Assembly (NCBI GenBank): GCA_946481735.1
Contig: CAMLOU010000075.1
Span: 1-21,918, forward strand
DNA: 21,918 bases
From: an uncultured Cellvibrio sp.
GTDB lineage: Bacteria > Pseudomonadota > Gammaproteobacteria > Pseudomonadales > Cellvibrionaceae
Reading direction: 5' to 3'
A program made the position numbers and the translations under genes. A model generated the notes under the pieces. That model saw nothing but the letters and a program-made list of their open reading frames with translations. It was not told the origin of the DNA and searched no databases. Below are positions 8,255 to 16,179 of the stretch, piece after piece; position 1 is the first letter of the stretch; each line of letters opens with the position of its first letter.

Positions 8255-9955
8255 ATGGATAAAAAAATAAAGATCTTGTTTATTGATCGCGAGTATGGCG
8301 AGTATTTGCTTATCGCAGATATTCTCTCGCAAGTTCGTCATGTCGAATATCAGTTGACCTGGTGTAATCAGCTGGAAGCCGCTTTACCCAAAATTCTCTC
8401 CCAGGATTACGATGTCGTGCTGCTCGATTATTATTGGGGCGGTAGTAGCGCGCGCGACCTGCTCAATGCGGCGCGGGTCCAAGCCTGTCAGACGCCCATC
8501 GTAGTGATGACCGATGAGATGGAAACCGAAGTGGATCGCGAAGCGATCCGCGCTGGTGCATCTGACTATTTGATCAAGGGCCAGATCGATTGTGAACTCC
8601 TTGAGCGCACCCTGCGCTATGCCATCGAACGCAAGCTGACAGAACAACACCTCGCGCGGCTGGCCCACTATGATCCGTTAACGGATATTCCCAACCGTAT
8701 TTTATTTCGCGACCGCCTTGAACATGCGATTCGCCTGGCGGAACGCGATAACACCTTTTTTACCTTGATGTTTATCGACCTTAACGGCTTCAAACAGGTT
8801 AACGATAATTTCGGCCACGACGCCGGCGATGCGGTTATCCGGATTTGTGCCGAGCGTTTGAGTAACTGCATGCGGCGCAGCGATTCGGTGGCGCGTATGG
8901 GCGGCGATGAATTTACCTTGCTACTGCAAAATATCGAGAACAACACCGACGTGGCGCACATTGCACAAAAGGTTATCGATTCCATCTCCATACCCTCCCA
9001 GATCGGCGGTTATGAAGTCGTGGTGGGGTGCAGCATCGGCATCGCCATGTATCCCCAGGCGGGTCGTGATGCGGATACCTTACTTAAAAATGCCGACCTC
9101 GCCATGTACAAGGCCAAACAGGAAGATGGCAGCAGTTACTGTTTCTTCACCGATGCGATGAACCAGGATGTGCGGCGCCAGTTGCGCCTTGAATCCGACC
9201 TGCGCAAAGCGCTCAAGAAAGAACAGTTCTTTCTTGAATACCAACCGCGTATCGATGTGAATACCGGTCGCATTATTGCGTTGGAGTCGTTGTTGCGTTG
9301 GGATCATCCTGAGCGAGGCATCCTCAGTGCGAATGAATTTGTTGCGATAGCGGAAGACACCGGTTTGATCACCGCCATTGGTTATTGGGCGATCCGACAA
9401 GCCTGCACAGACCTCAAAAAACTGCACGCCGTCTTCGGCGAAGAACTGGTGATGTCTATCAATCTGTCGGTGCGTCAATTCAAAGATGATCGCCTGGTGC
9501 AAGAGATCGCCACCATCTTTTCTGATACAGGAATCCAGGCCGGTGATATTGAACTGGAATTAACCGAAACCTCGTTTATGGAAAACATTGACCTGGTCAG
9601 TTTATGCATGCGGCCGTTGTCCTTCTTTGGTATTAATTTTTCGTTGGGCAACTTCGGTACCGGCAGCTCATCATTTTTGCATTTGCAGCGCTTGCCGATA
9701 ACCGCAGTAAAGATCGACTCACGTTTTATGGCGGAATTGCAACGCAGCCGCAATGACCGTCGCCTGGTTTCCGCGATGATTACGCTGGCGCGCAACCTTG
9801 GCAAAGTCGTCGTTGCGGACGGCGTGGAAAATGATGAGCAGAAAGAGTGGCTGGCCCAGAGCGGCTGCGATCATATGCAGGGAAATTATTTTGCCGAGCC
9901 GCAAAGTCTGGATGACATATTTTCATTATTGCGTGGAAATTTATTGCCGGGCTAA
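8255..9955 (+). CDS. Response regulator with GGDEF domain and degenerate EAL domain
   Basis: 566 aa from ATG 8255, with AGGGAG about 9 nt upstream; an in-frame GTG at 8219 lacks such a site. Receiver domain (about 5-120): phospho-acceptor Asp58 in VVLLDYY, and a lysine in DYLIKG. GGDEF domain (about 138-297): IDLNGFKQVND, an intact GGDEF (216-220) and an RxxD inhibitory site (Arg207-Asp210), so diguanylate cyclase activity with product feedback is expected. EAL domain (about 314-560): the signature reads ESL (344-346), the metal-binding DDFGTG loop reads GNFGTG (465-470), and the catalytic Glu of AEGVE is Asp522. Asn in SINLS, ELTE and Lys486 remain. The EAL half is therefore probably non-catalytic and may bind c-di-GMP or be regulatory. 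It is cytosolic, with no membrane segments. No partner kinase is adjacent. Confidence 0.92.
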   Translation: MDKKIKILFIDREYGEYLLIADILSQVRHVEYQLTWCNQLEAALPKILSQDYDVVLLDYYWGGSSARDLLNAARVQACQTPIVVMTDEMETEVDREAIRAGASDYLIKGQIDCELLERTLRYAIERKLTEQHLARLAHYDPLTDIPNRILFRDRLEHAIRLAERDNTFFTLMFIDLNGFKQVNDNFGHDAGDAVIRICAERLSNCMRRSDSVARMGGDEFTLLLQNIENNTDVAHIAQKVIDSISIPSQIGGYEVVVGCSIGIAMYPQAGRDADTLLKNADLAMYKAKQEDGSSYCFFTDAMNQDVRRQLRLESDLRKALKKEQFFLEYQPRIDVNTGRIIALESLLRWDHPERGILSANEFVAIAEDTGLITAIGYWAIRQACTDLKKLHAVFGEELVMSINLSVRQFKDDRLVQEIATIFSDTGIQAGDIELELTETSFMENIDLVSLCMRPLSFFGINFSLGNFGTGSSSFLHLQRLPITAVKIDSRFMAELQRSRNDRRLVSAMITLARNLGKVVVADGVENDEQKEWLAQSGCDHMQGNYFAEPQSLDDIFSLLRGNLLPG

Positions 9956-9994
9956 ACATGTTATCTCTTTGCCGGCATGAATCCATGTCCGGTC

Positions 9995-11497
9995 CTATTG
10001 AATACCCTGTCGATCCAGCGTGCGATAGCTCAAGGCTTCAGTAAGTTGTGCCGTGCCCGGCTGTTCCAATCCTTCCATATCCGCCAGGGTGCGCGCTACT
10101 TTTAACACACGATGATACGCGCGCGTTGACAGACCCAGTTTGTTGATCGCCTGTTCTAATAATAATTTGTCCTGATTATTCAACTGGCAAAAACGTTCCA
10201 GTTCCGGTGCGCTGAGCTGGTGATTGCATTTCCCTTGTCGGTCGAGTTGTCGCCGTCTGGTTTGCTCCACTCGCTCGCGCACGTGGGTGCTGTTATCGCC
10301 GGTGGACGGTGCATATAACTCACCTTGCTTGAGCGCTCGAACGGGCACATGCATATCAATGCGATCCAACAGGGGGCCAGAAACCTTATCGCGATAGCGG
10401 CGGACCTGATCCGGCGTGCAGCGACACCGGTCCGCATCACTACCGTGATAACCACAAGGGCAAGGATTCATGGCGGCAACCAATTGGAAATGTGCCGGAT
10501 AAGTGACCTGGGCTTTTGCACGGGAAATTCGTACTTCGCCACTTTCCAGCGGTTCTCGCAAGACTTCCAGCACATGCCGTTGGAACTCCGGTAATTCGTC
10601 AAGAAACAACACCCCGCGATGTGCCAGTGAAATCTCGCCGGGACGCGGATTGCTGCCGCCGCCAACCAGCGCAATCGCAGAGGTTGTGTGATGCGGCGCG
10701 CGAAAAGGTCGCTTGCGCCAGGGGTGGCTACTGGTCTGCGGCGCCACCGAATAAACCGCCGCAACATCCAGCATCTCTCGCTCATCAAGCGCCGGTAAGA
10801 TACCGGGCAAGCGGCTGGCTAACATCGTCTTGCCGGTACCGGGCGGGCCGTAGAGGAGTAAGTTATGCCCGCCGCTGGCTGCAATTTCCAGTGCGCGTTT
10901 TGCTTGCGCCTGTCCTTTTACATCGCTCAGGTCCAATTGATCGCCATGTTCAACCGCGATAGCGGTTTCGGCCTGAAACAAAAATTCCCGCTGATGTAAA
11001 TGTGCACATACCTGCAGCAAATTATCACTGCCATACACCCGGGTGATATGGCTCAGTGCGGCTTCACTGGCATTGGGCGTGGGTAAGATCAAATGGCGTT
11101 GGGCATCGCCGCTCGCGAGGGCGGCGGGCAACGCGGCGGTGATCGGGCGAAGCTCGCCGGACAGTGCCAGTTCACCCAGGAATTCATAGGCAGTCAGGCT
11201 TTCTGTGGGAATTTGTCCGGAGGCGGCGAGGATGCCGAGTGCAATGGGCAGATCATAGCGACCCCCTTCTTTCGGCAGGTCGGCCGGCGCCAGATTGACG
11301 GTGATACGGCGAGCAGGAAATTCAAAGTGGCTATTAAGGATGGCGCTGCGCACCCGGTCCTTGCTTTCTTTCACCGCCGTTTCCGGTAAACCGACGATGG
11401 AAAGACTGGGCAAGCCATTGGAGAGGTGAACTTCTACAGTGACCAGTGGGGCATTGATGCCGAGTTTTGCGCGAGAGTAAACAATGGCCAATGACAT
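9995..11497 (-). CDS. comM: ComM/YifB family AAA+ ATPase (Mg-chelatase-like)
   Basis: 500 aa from ATG 11497 (MSLAIVYSRA), preceded by AAGGA with a 6-nt gap; an in-frame ATG at 11503 overlaps that site. The E. coli YifB N-terminus also begins MSL. Order: an N-terminal ChlI/Lon-S16-like domain (about 20-140, with VGLPETAVKESKDRVRSA and APADLPKEGGRYDLP), then the AAA+ core with Walker A GPPGTGKT (217-224) and Walker B VLFLDE (296-301). A four-cysteine cluster (C346, C348, C358, C360) follows the NPCPCG motif, then LLDRIDMHV and a C-terminal Mg-chelatase domain. In Vibrio and Acinetobacter, ComM is a hexameric helicase that promotes branch migration during natural transformation. It ends convergent with the GGDEF gene (39-bp gap) and lies downstream of ubiK. 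Confidence 0.94.
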   Translation of the reverse strand: MSLAIVYSRAKLGINAPLVTVEVHLSNGLPSLSIVGLPETAVKESKDRVRSAILNSHFEFPARRITVNLAPADLPKEGGRYDLPIALGILAASGQIPTESLTAYEFLGELALSGELRPITAALPAALASGDAQRHLILPTPNASEAALSHITRVYGSDNLLQVCAHLHQREFLFQAETAIAVEHGDQLDLSDVKGQAQAKRALEIAASGGHNLLLYGPPGTGKTMLASRLPGILPALDEREMLDVAAVYSVAPQTSSHPWRKRPFRAPHHTTSAIALVGGGSNPRPGEISLAHRGVLFLDELPEFQRHVLEVLREPLESGEVRISRAKAQVTYPAHFQLVAAMNPCPCGYHGSDADRCRCTPDQVRRYRDKVSGPLLDRIDMHVPVRALKQGELYAPSTGDNSTHVRERVEQTRRRQLDRQGKCNHQLSAPELERFCQLNNQDKLLLEQAINKLGLSTRAYHRVLKVARTLADMEGLEQPGTAQLTEALSYRTLDRQGIQ

Positions 11498-11579
11498 AGG
11501 CATTCCTTGCGATGTCGAATAAAAGAGCTGTGCACTATAAACAAACCTGGTTGCGAATGAAACGGCTCGCGACCAGGGT

Positions 11580-11816
11580 TTAATTGTCTGCGCCGGCTTC
11601 GAGGTCGGCCAGTGTCTTTTCTAACTGTTCGAGCTTTTCGCGGGTGCGCGCCAGTACCGCCTGTTGTGCATCAAATTCCTCGCGCGTTACCAGATCCAGT
11701 CGGCCCAGTGCCGATTGCAGGGCCAGATGCAATTCACGCCTGGGCAAGAGTGCGGAAATCTGGGGCAGGTTTTTCTGTAATTCCTGTAACAGGCGCTGAG
11801 CGAAGTCGGTAATCAT
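11580..11816 (-). CDS. ubiK: UbiK/YqiC (BMFP) ubiquinone biosynthesis accessory factor
   Basis: 78 aa, ATG 11816. It matches the BMFP family: a short amphipathic N-terminal segment (ITDFAQRLLQEL), then VTREEFDAQQAVLARTREKLEQLE, a C-terminal coiled coil (about 43-74) carrying the family's FD-Q--VL-RTREKLE-LE pattern. UbiK helps the UbiJ/COQ9-type lipid-binding complex in aerobic ubiquinone synthesis (E. coli). GAGG lies about 8 nt before the ATG. It is transcribed toward comM with a 76-bp gap, and the comM-ubiK-glnK-amtB order is shared with Pseudomonas as I remember it. Confidence 0.88.
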   Translation of the reverse strand: MITDFAQRLLQELQKNLPQISALLPRRELHLALQSALGRLDLVTREEFDAQQAVLARTREKLEQLEKTLADLEAGADN

Positions 11817-11928
11817 TGAACGGGCCTCGGGGTGCTGCTCAAAGCTGTGCAGTCTACTCCCTGTTTTTGCGCTTGTCCTGACGTCTGCGGGAAAAGAAGG
11901 ACGAATTCATATGCCCGAATCCCGTCAA

Positions 11929-11945
11929 TGATCAAAAACGGTGCG
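11929..11945 (+). promoter_or_regulatory. Distal NtrC-like enhancer half/imperfect dyad
   Basis: TGATCAAAAACGGTGCG. The right half GTGC (11941-11944) and the AAAAAC spacer match the proximal site, while the left half is degenerate (GATC for GCAC). It lies 32 bp upstream of the proximal site, three helical turns, as in the E. coli glnA enhancer. Confidence 0.5.
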
Positions 11946-11960
11946 CGCCGCTTTGGCGAG

Positions 11961-11977
11961 GGCACAAAAACAGTGCG
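11961..11977 (+). promoter_or_regulatory. Proximal NtrC-binding dyad
   Basis: GCAC-N7-GTGC (11962-11965 and 11973-11976) agrees with the TGCAC-N7-GTGCA NtrC consensus. It is centred about 120 bp upstream of the start expected from the sigma-54 promoter at 12062, which is a usual enhancer distance. Confidence 0.65.
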
Positions 11978-12061
11978 AGCCAAATAGCATTTCCTTTATA
12001 AATCCTGTGATTTAACCCGCATTTATCCTTATCTGATTGAAATACAAAGTTTTTTTTGTAT

Positions 12062-12077
12062 TGGCCTGCTCTATGCA
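12062..12077 (+). promoter_or_regulatory. Sigma-54 (RpoN) promoter of glnK-amtB
   Basis: TGGCCTGCTCTATGCA has the invariant GG (12063-12064) and GC (12075-12076) at exactly GG-N10-GC, with TGGC and TGCA blocks. Transcription should begin near 12088, giving a leader of about 210 nt before glnK. Two NtrC-like sites sit upstream. An AT-rich stretch (12042-12061) directly precedes it. Confidence 0.75.
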
Positions 12078-12087
12078 AAGTTCCATT

Positions 12088-12638
<551 letters not shown>

Positions 12639-12669
12639 ATTTAACAACTTTAAGATCGGGGAATGAGCA

Positions 12670-13935
12670 ATGGAAGAGAATATTTATCATCTTCAGTACG
12701 CCATGGACACCTTTTACTTCCTGGTGTGCGGCGCACTGGTTATGTGGATGGCCGCCGGCTTCGCCATGCTGGAGTCAGGCTTGGTACGCGCCAAGAACAC
12801 CACGGAAATTTTGACTAAAAACGTCGCGCTGTATGCGATAGCGTGCATCATGTACATGGTGTGTGGTTACGCCATTATGTACGGCGGCGATGTCTTCCTG
12901 ACCGGTATTCAGGAGGTTGATGTGACCGCCAAGCTTGGCGAGTTTGCCGAGCGAGAGGGCGGTTTCACCGGTGGCGCAATCTACTCTTCCGCGTCTGACT
13001 TCTTCTTTCAGGTGGTCTTCGTAGCTACCGCCATGTCAATCGTATCTGGTGCAGTAGCTGAGCGCATGAAGCTGTGGGCATTCCTGCTGTTCGCTGTGGT
13101 CATGACCGGCTTCATCTATCCGATGGAAGGCTCCTGGACCTGGGGTGCGGAAGGCAAATTCGGCTTGAACCTCGATGACCAGTTTGGCTTCAAGGATTTC
13201 GCGGGCTCGGGAATCGTTCACCTCGCTGGCGCCACGGCGGCATTGGCAGGTGTAATCCTTTTGGGAGCTCGAAAAGGCAAATACGGCCCCAACGGCGAAG
13301 TACACGCAATCACCGGTGCTAACCTGCCCCTGGCTACCTTGGGAACCTTCATCCTGTGGATGGGTTGGTTCGGCTTCAACGGTGGCTCTGTGTTGAAACT
13401 TGGCGATATCGGAAATGCCAACGCTGTGGCGATGGTGTTCCTGAACACTAACGCAGCGGCTGCCGGCGGTCTGGTTGGTGCTTTGATGGTTGCTCGTATC
13501 CTGTTTGGCAAAGCAGATTTAACCATGGCCCTGAATGGTGCTTTGGCTGGCCTTGTTGCTATCACTGCGAGCCCTGACTCGCCCAGCGCTCTGGCAGCAA
13601 CCATAATCGGAATCGTTGCGGGTATCATTGTTGTCTTCTCGATCATCGGGTTGGACAAATTGAAGATCGACGATCCGGTAGGTGCTATTTCGGTGCACGG
13701 CGTAGTTGGCCTGTTCGGATTGCTAGTTGTACCCTTCACCTCTGAAGGCACCACCTTCCTGGGTCAACTTATCGGTGCTGCGGTAATCTTTGCGTGGGTG
13801 TTTATTGCCAGCTTCGTTGTCTGGTTCATCATCAAGCTGGTTATCGGTATCCGTGTATCCGAAGAAGAAGAGTTCGAAGGTGTGGATATCGCTGAATGTG
13901 GTATGGAAGCCTACCCTGAGTTTACGCACAAGTAA
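12670..13935 (+). CDS. amtB: Ammonium transporter AmtB
   Basis: 421 aa, ATG 12670 with GGGG/GGAA just upstream. It is a membrane protein with about 11 hydrophobic segments and the Amt hallmarks: ESGLVRAKN (35-43), FFFQVVF (111-117) at the outer phenylalanine gate, DFAGSGIVHLAG with Asp177 and pore His184, GWFGFNGGS (232-240), and SVHGVVGLFG with the second pore His343. The cytosolic tail (VSEEEEFEGVDIAECGMEAYPEF) is the GlnK-responsive C-terminus. There is no cleavable signal peptide, unlike E. coli AmtB, but this is common in other proteobacteria. It conducts ammonium across the inner membrane when nitrogen is scarce. It is flanked by two glnK genes and probably co-transcribed with at least the first. 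Confidence 0.96.
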   Translation: MEENIYHLQYAMDTFYFLVCGALVMWMAAGFAMLESGLVRAKNTTEILTKNVALYAIACIMYMVCGYAIMYGGDVFLTGIQEVDVTAKLGEFAEREGGFTGGAIYSSASDFFFQVVFVATAMSIVSGAVAERMKLWAFLLFAVVMTGFIYPMEGSWTWGAEGKFGLNLDDQFGFKDFAGSGIVHLAGATAALAGVILLGARKGKYGPNGEVHAITGANLPLATLGTFILWMGWFGFNGGSVLKLGDIGNANAVAMVFLNTNAAAAGGLVGALMVARILFGKADLTMALNGALAGLVAITASPDSPSALAATIIGIVAGIIVVFSIIGLDKLKIDDPVGAISVHGVVGLFGLLVVPFTSEGTTFLGQLIGAAVIFAWVFIASFVVWFIIKLVIGIRVSEEEEFEGVDIAECGMEAYPEFTHK

Positions 13936-13948
13936 GACTCTCTCTGGC

Positions 13949-13976
13949 CCATCGCCCGGTAAATATCGGGCGATGG
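13949..13976 (+). terminator. Hairpin after amtB, no T-tract
   Basis: A perfect 10-bp stem CCATCGCCCG/CGGGCGATGG with an 8-nt loop begins 14 bp after the amtB stop. No T-run follows, so it may be a leaky terminator, a pause or a 3'-end stabiliser that uncouples glnK2 from amtB. Confidence 0.45.
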
Positions 13977-14113
13977 ATAGCAAAGCCATAATCTTGCAGT
14001 AAACTTGCTCCTGGCGGACTGATGATTTTCACGGGCGTTGCGTGTATCGTAACGGAACTTCACTGACGTTTCCGGGTTCTCAACCCAACGGCTGTGGCCA
14101 ATCAGATGAATAA

Positions 14114-14518
<405 letters not shown>

Positions 14519-14533
14519 ATCCTTTCAATGCAC

Positions 14534-14552
14534 AAGCCGTTGTCTACGGCTT
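14534..14552 (+). terminator. Small hairpin after glnK2
   Basis: AAGCCGT, TGTCT loop, ACGGCTT, then ATTT. It is a 7-bp stem 15 bp past the glnK2 stop and probably assists the stronger terminator that follows. Confidence 0.4.
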
Positions 14553-14572
14553 ATTTGCCATTGATGTCTCCG

Positions 14573-14604
14573 GCAGCGTTACCCCTCGGGTGCGCTGCTT
14601 TTTT
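14573..14604 (+). terminator. Intrinsic terminator of the glnK-amtB-glnK unit
   Basis: GCAGCG (14573-14578) pairs with CGCTGC (14593-14598), with an inner ACCC/GGGT pairing, followed by six T. It separates glnK2 from the convergent membrane-protein gene. Confidence 0.85.
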
Positions 14605-14612
14605 ATGCCTGC

Positions 14613-14948
14613 TTAACGGGCATGTTGGCGGGCGAGTTGATCGACTACCGGCCGCAGCCTGGCCAGATAACGACGCTGTTGAATCCATAAAAAAACCGGG
14701 AAAACAATCAGCATCAACAGCGCGCCGGTCGTGCTCGCCTGCAAATCCAGCCAGGGGCCAATCACGGCAATTACCAAGGTACAAGCAATAATCAATACAG
14801 CAAAACCTGCCAGGTTATTACGCCAGATACGCAATTTATTATGCGCCCCGAACGCCTCATCGTGGGCATTCTGCAACAGGCGAAGCTGGGCGTCCTGGGG
14901 CAGGTGATGAATTTCAGGAAAGTATTTCAATAGCGGTTTCACATTCAT
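14613..14948 (-). CDS. Small two-TM inner-membrane protein of unknown function
   Basis: 111 aa, ATG 14948. I do not recognise the family. The N-terminal 42 residues are soluble and basic/polar (KPLLKYFPEIHHLPQDAQLRL). Two hydrophobic helices follow, about 46-66 (LAGFAVLIIACTLVIAVIG) and 73-90 (TGALLMLIVFPVFLWI). A short Arg-rich tail (RRYLARLRPVVDQLARQHAR) completes it. A cytosolic N-terminus and tail with a helical hairpin in the membrane fit the positive-inside rule. It is convergent with glnK2 and divergent from sutA, so the context gives no role. Coding is supported by the coherent hydrophobic pattern rather than by homology. Confidence 0.65.
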   Translation of the reverse strand: MNVKPLLKYFPEIHHLPQDAQLRLLQNAHDEAFGAHNKLRIWRNNLAGFAVLIIACTLVIAVIGPWLDLQASTTGALLMLIVFPVFLWIQQRRYLARLRPVVDQLARQHAR

Positions 14949-15065
14949 TAGAATAGCCCGAAAAATGAGTCGGCCCGTGTAGGGATAATAGTCGCACCCC
15001 GGGTATCAAACCGTCTGTCCCGTGGGGCGAAAGGAGCGGCGTGATACGAATCCCCCCGATACTTA

Positions 15066-15079
15066 TTGCAGCGCTGCAA
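15066..15079. promoter_or_regulatory. Perfect 14-bp palindrome, possible operator
   Basis: TTGCAGCGCTGCAA is a perfect inverted repeat with a central CG, the layout of LacI-family operators. No LacI-type regulator gene is in the window. The site lies about 120 bp from the membrane-protein start and about 340 bp from sutA. Confidence 0.35.
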
Positions 15080-15312
15080 ATTATACGCAGCTCGGGGAAA
15101 ATTATTCCGGTTTCACCCTCTCTCTATTGCGTCTGATTGTCATACGCGCAAGTCCCTCATTTTTTGTTCCTGCCGCGCTACAGATGGTGGCAGGTGCTAA
15201 TCAGCTGGCTGAAAAAACAGTGTGTTGTGGAGCAGGCGCGGTTAATAACCAAATTATTTCCACTTTTTAATAGGTAAGATAAAAAAAGCCTAAAAAAAAG
15301 AAGCCACTTCGC

Positions 15313-15341
15313 ATGACGTTTAAACAGGCCTGCGCTATAAA
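15313..15341 (+). promoter_or_regulatory. Candidate sigma-70/sigma-S promoter of sutA
   Basis: ATGACG (15313-15318), 17 nt, then TATAAA (15336-15341). The start would be near 15348, about 70 nt before the sutA ATG. Matched by eye only. Confidence 0.45.
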
Positions 15342-15416
15342 TTAGGCGAAGCGAACGGCCAGCCGAAAACCGGTATGGCTTCGTGCCTCCAACAGTTCAA
15401 GATTCCAGGTGACAAT

Positions 15417-15719
15417 ATGGCTACTGATGAACCCCTTAACGATGAAGATGTTGATGAGCCCATCGAAGGCGAAGAGGATGATGAAGACGTTGATGTCCTT
15501 GACAGTGATGAAGCCAGTTTTTCATCCACCAGCAAGGCTGCCAGCATTGAAGTCATCGAAGATTTCAGTATCGCTTCCCGTCAGCGTATACGCGATGAAA
15601 TCGATGATCAGGTTGCAGCGTTTTTGGCTCGCGGCGGCAAGATCAATGAAGTTCCACCCAATGTAACCTCAGATCCACCCAAAAAACCCAGCCCGGATTA
15701 CGGTGGCCGCCCCATTTGA
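15417..15719 (+). CDS. sutA: SutA-like RNA-polymerase-associated transcriptional regulator
   Basis: 100 aa from ATG 15417, with AGGTGA about 6 nt upstream; an in-frame ATG at 15375 would add 14 atypical residues. The N-terminus (1-32) is extremely acidic, a central helix (about 52-72, ending AAFLARGGKI) follows, and the C-terminus reads DPPKKPSPDYGGRPI. This tail and layout match Pseudomonas aeruginosa SutA (about 105 aa), an intrinsically disordered-ended protein that binds the RNA polymerase beta subunit and supports transcription, especially of rRNA, during slow growth. In P. aeruginosa, sutA also lies close to amtB and glnK (from memory), which agrees with the context here. It is transcribed alone and ends in its own terminator. 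Confidence 0.85.
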   Translation: MATDEPLNDEDVDEPIEGEEDDEDVDVLDSDEASFSSTSKAASIEVIEDFSIASRQRIRDEIDDQVAAFLARGGKINEVPPNVTSDPPKKPSPDYGGRPI

Positions 15720-16179
15720 TGGCGAGCACCTGCACAGGAACTGTCATACTTTGGCCTCGCGAATAGCGGGGCCAAGTTGTTTTTGTCCCGCGTATTTTTT
15801 ATCCGGTTTTCCCCTCGCAGCCCGCGTGCGCTCTGCATCGGGGCACCCATGCCATTGGGTAATTTTTGCGCGGCGGGGCGCTGGATTTTTAGGGGGGGCT
15901 ATGAGTAAAATGCGCTGTCTTTTGCCTATGGCCAATGTCCCGCATCCTTAAATCGTTGCAGGTTTACCGCGAACAGCTAAGCAAGAGACGGTAAACGTTT
16001 CGTGAGTAAACCAGCGGCATCCGCGCCCAGCAACGAGTCCTTGACCGTCCCGGTCAACTCCCCTCGGCTGGCCGCTTGTTTGTCGGGGTTATCCGCTTTA
16101 CGGTGGCTGACCGTCGTGAATACCTGTCCCGGATTCGCTGCCACGACCCTAATGACATATAAAGAGGAGCACAGTCACG
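15720..16179 (+). other. Intergenic region between sutA and the pot operon
   Basis: This stretch of about 460 bases holds the sutA terminator (15751-15785) and a 16-codon ORF at 15901-15951 (MSKMRCLLPMANVPHP) preceded by a strong GGGGGG-type Shine-Dalgarno. It also holds an open GTG frame from 16002 that runs 8 nt into potA and has no family-like features. I could not place a convincing promoter for the pot genes. Confidence 0.45.
15751..15785 (+). terminator. Intrinsic terminator of sutA
   Basis: TTGGCCTCGC (15751-15760), GAATA loop, GCGGGGCCAA (15766-15775). The stem is 10 bp with one G-U pair, followed by GTTGTTTTTG, 31 bp after the sutA stop. Confidence 0.8.

Larger units (their letters stand above)
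14949..15416. other. Intergenic region between the membrane protein and sutA
   Basis: This stretch of about 470 bases has no convincing gene; an open frame at 15022-15270 begins with GTG and has no family-like pattern. It holds a 14-bp palindrome at 15066-15079, an A-rich stretch near 15280-15300, and the sutA promoter candidate at 15313-15341. Confidence 0.5.

Noticed and set aside
13218..13754. 178-codon minus-strand frame opposite amtB
   Set aside because: Antisense to conserved AmtB; Pro/Ala/Thr-rich composition reflects complement of membrane codons.
15022..15270. 82-codon GTG frame between the membrane protein and sutA
   Set aside because: No family pattern; it spans the palindrome at 15066. 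A purine-rich stretch nearby does not suffice.
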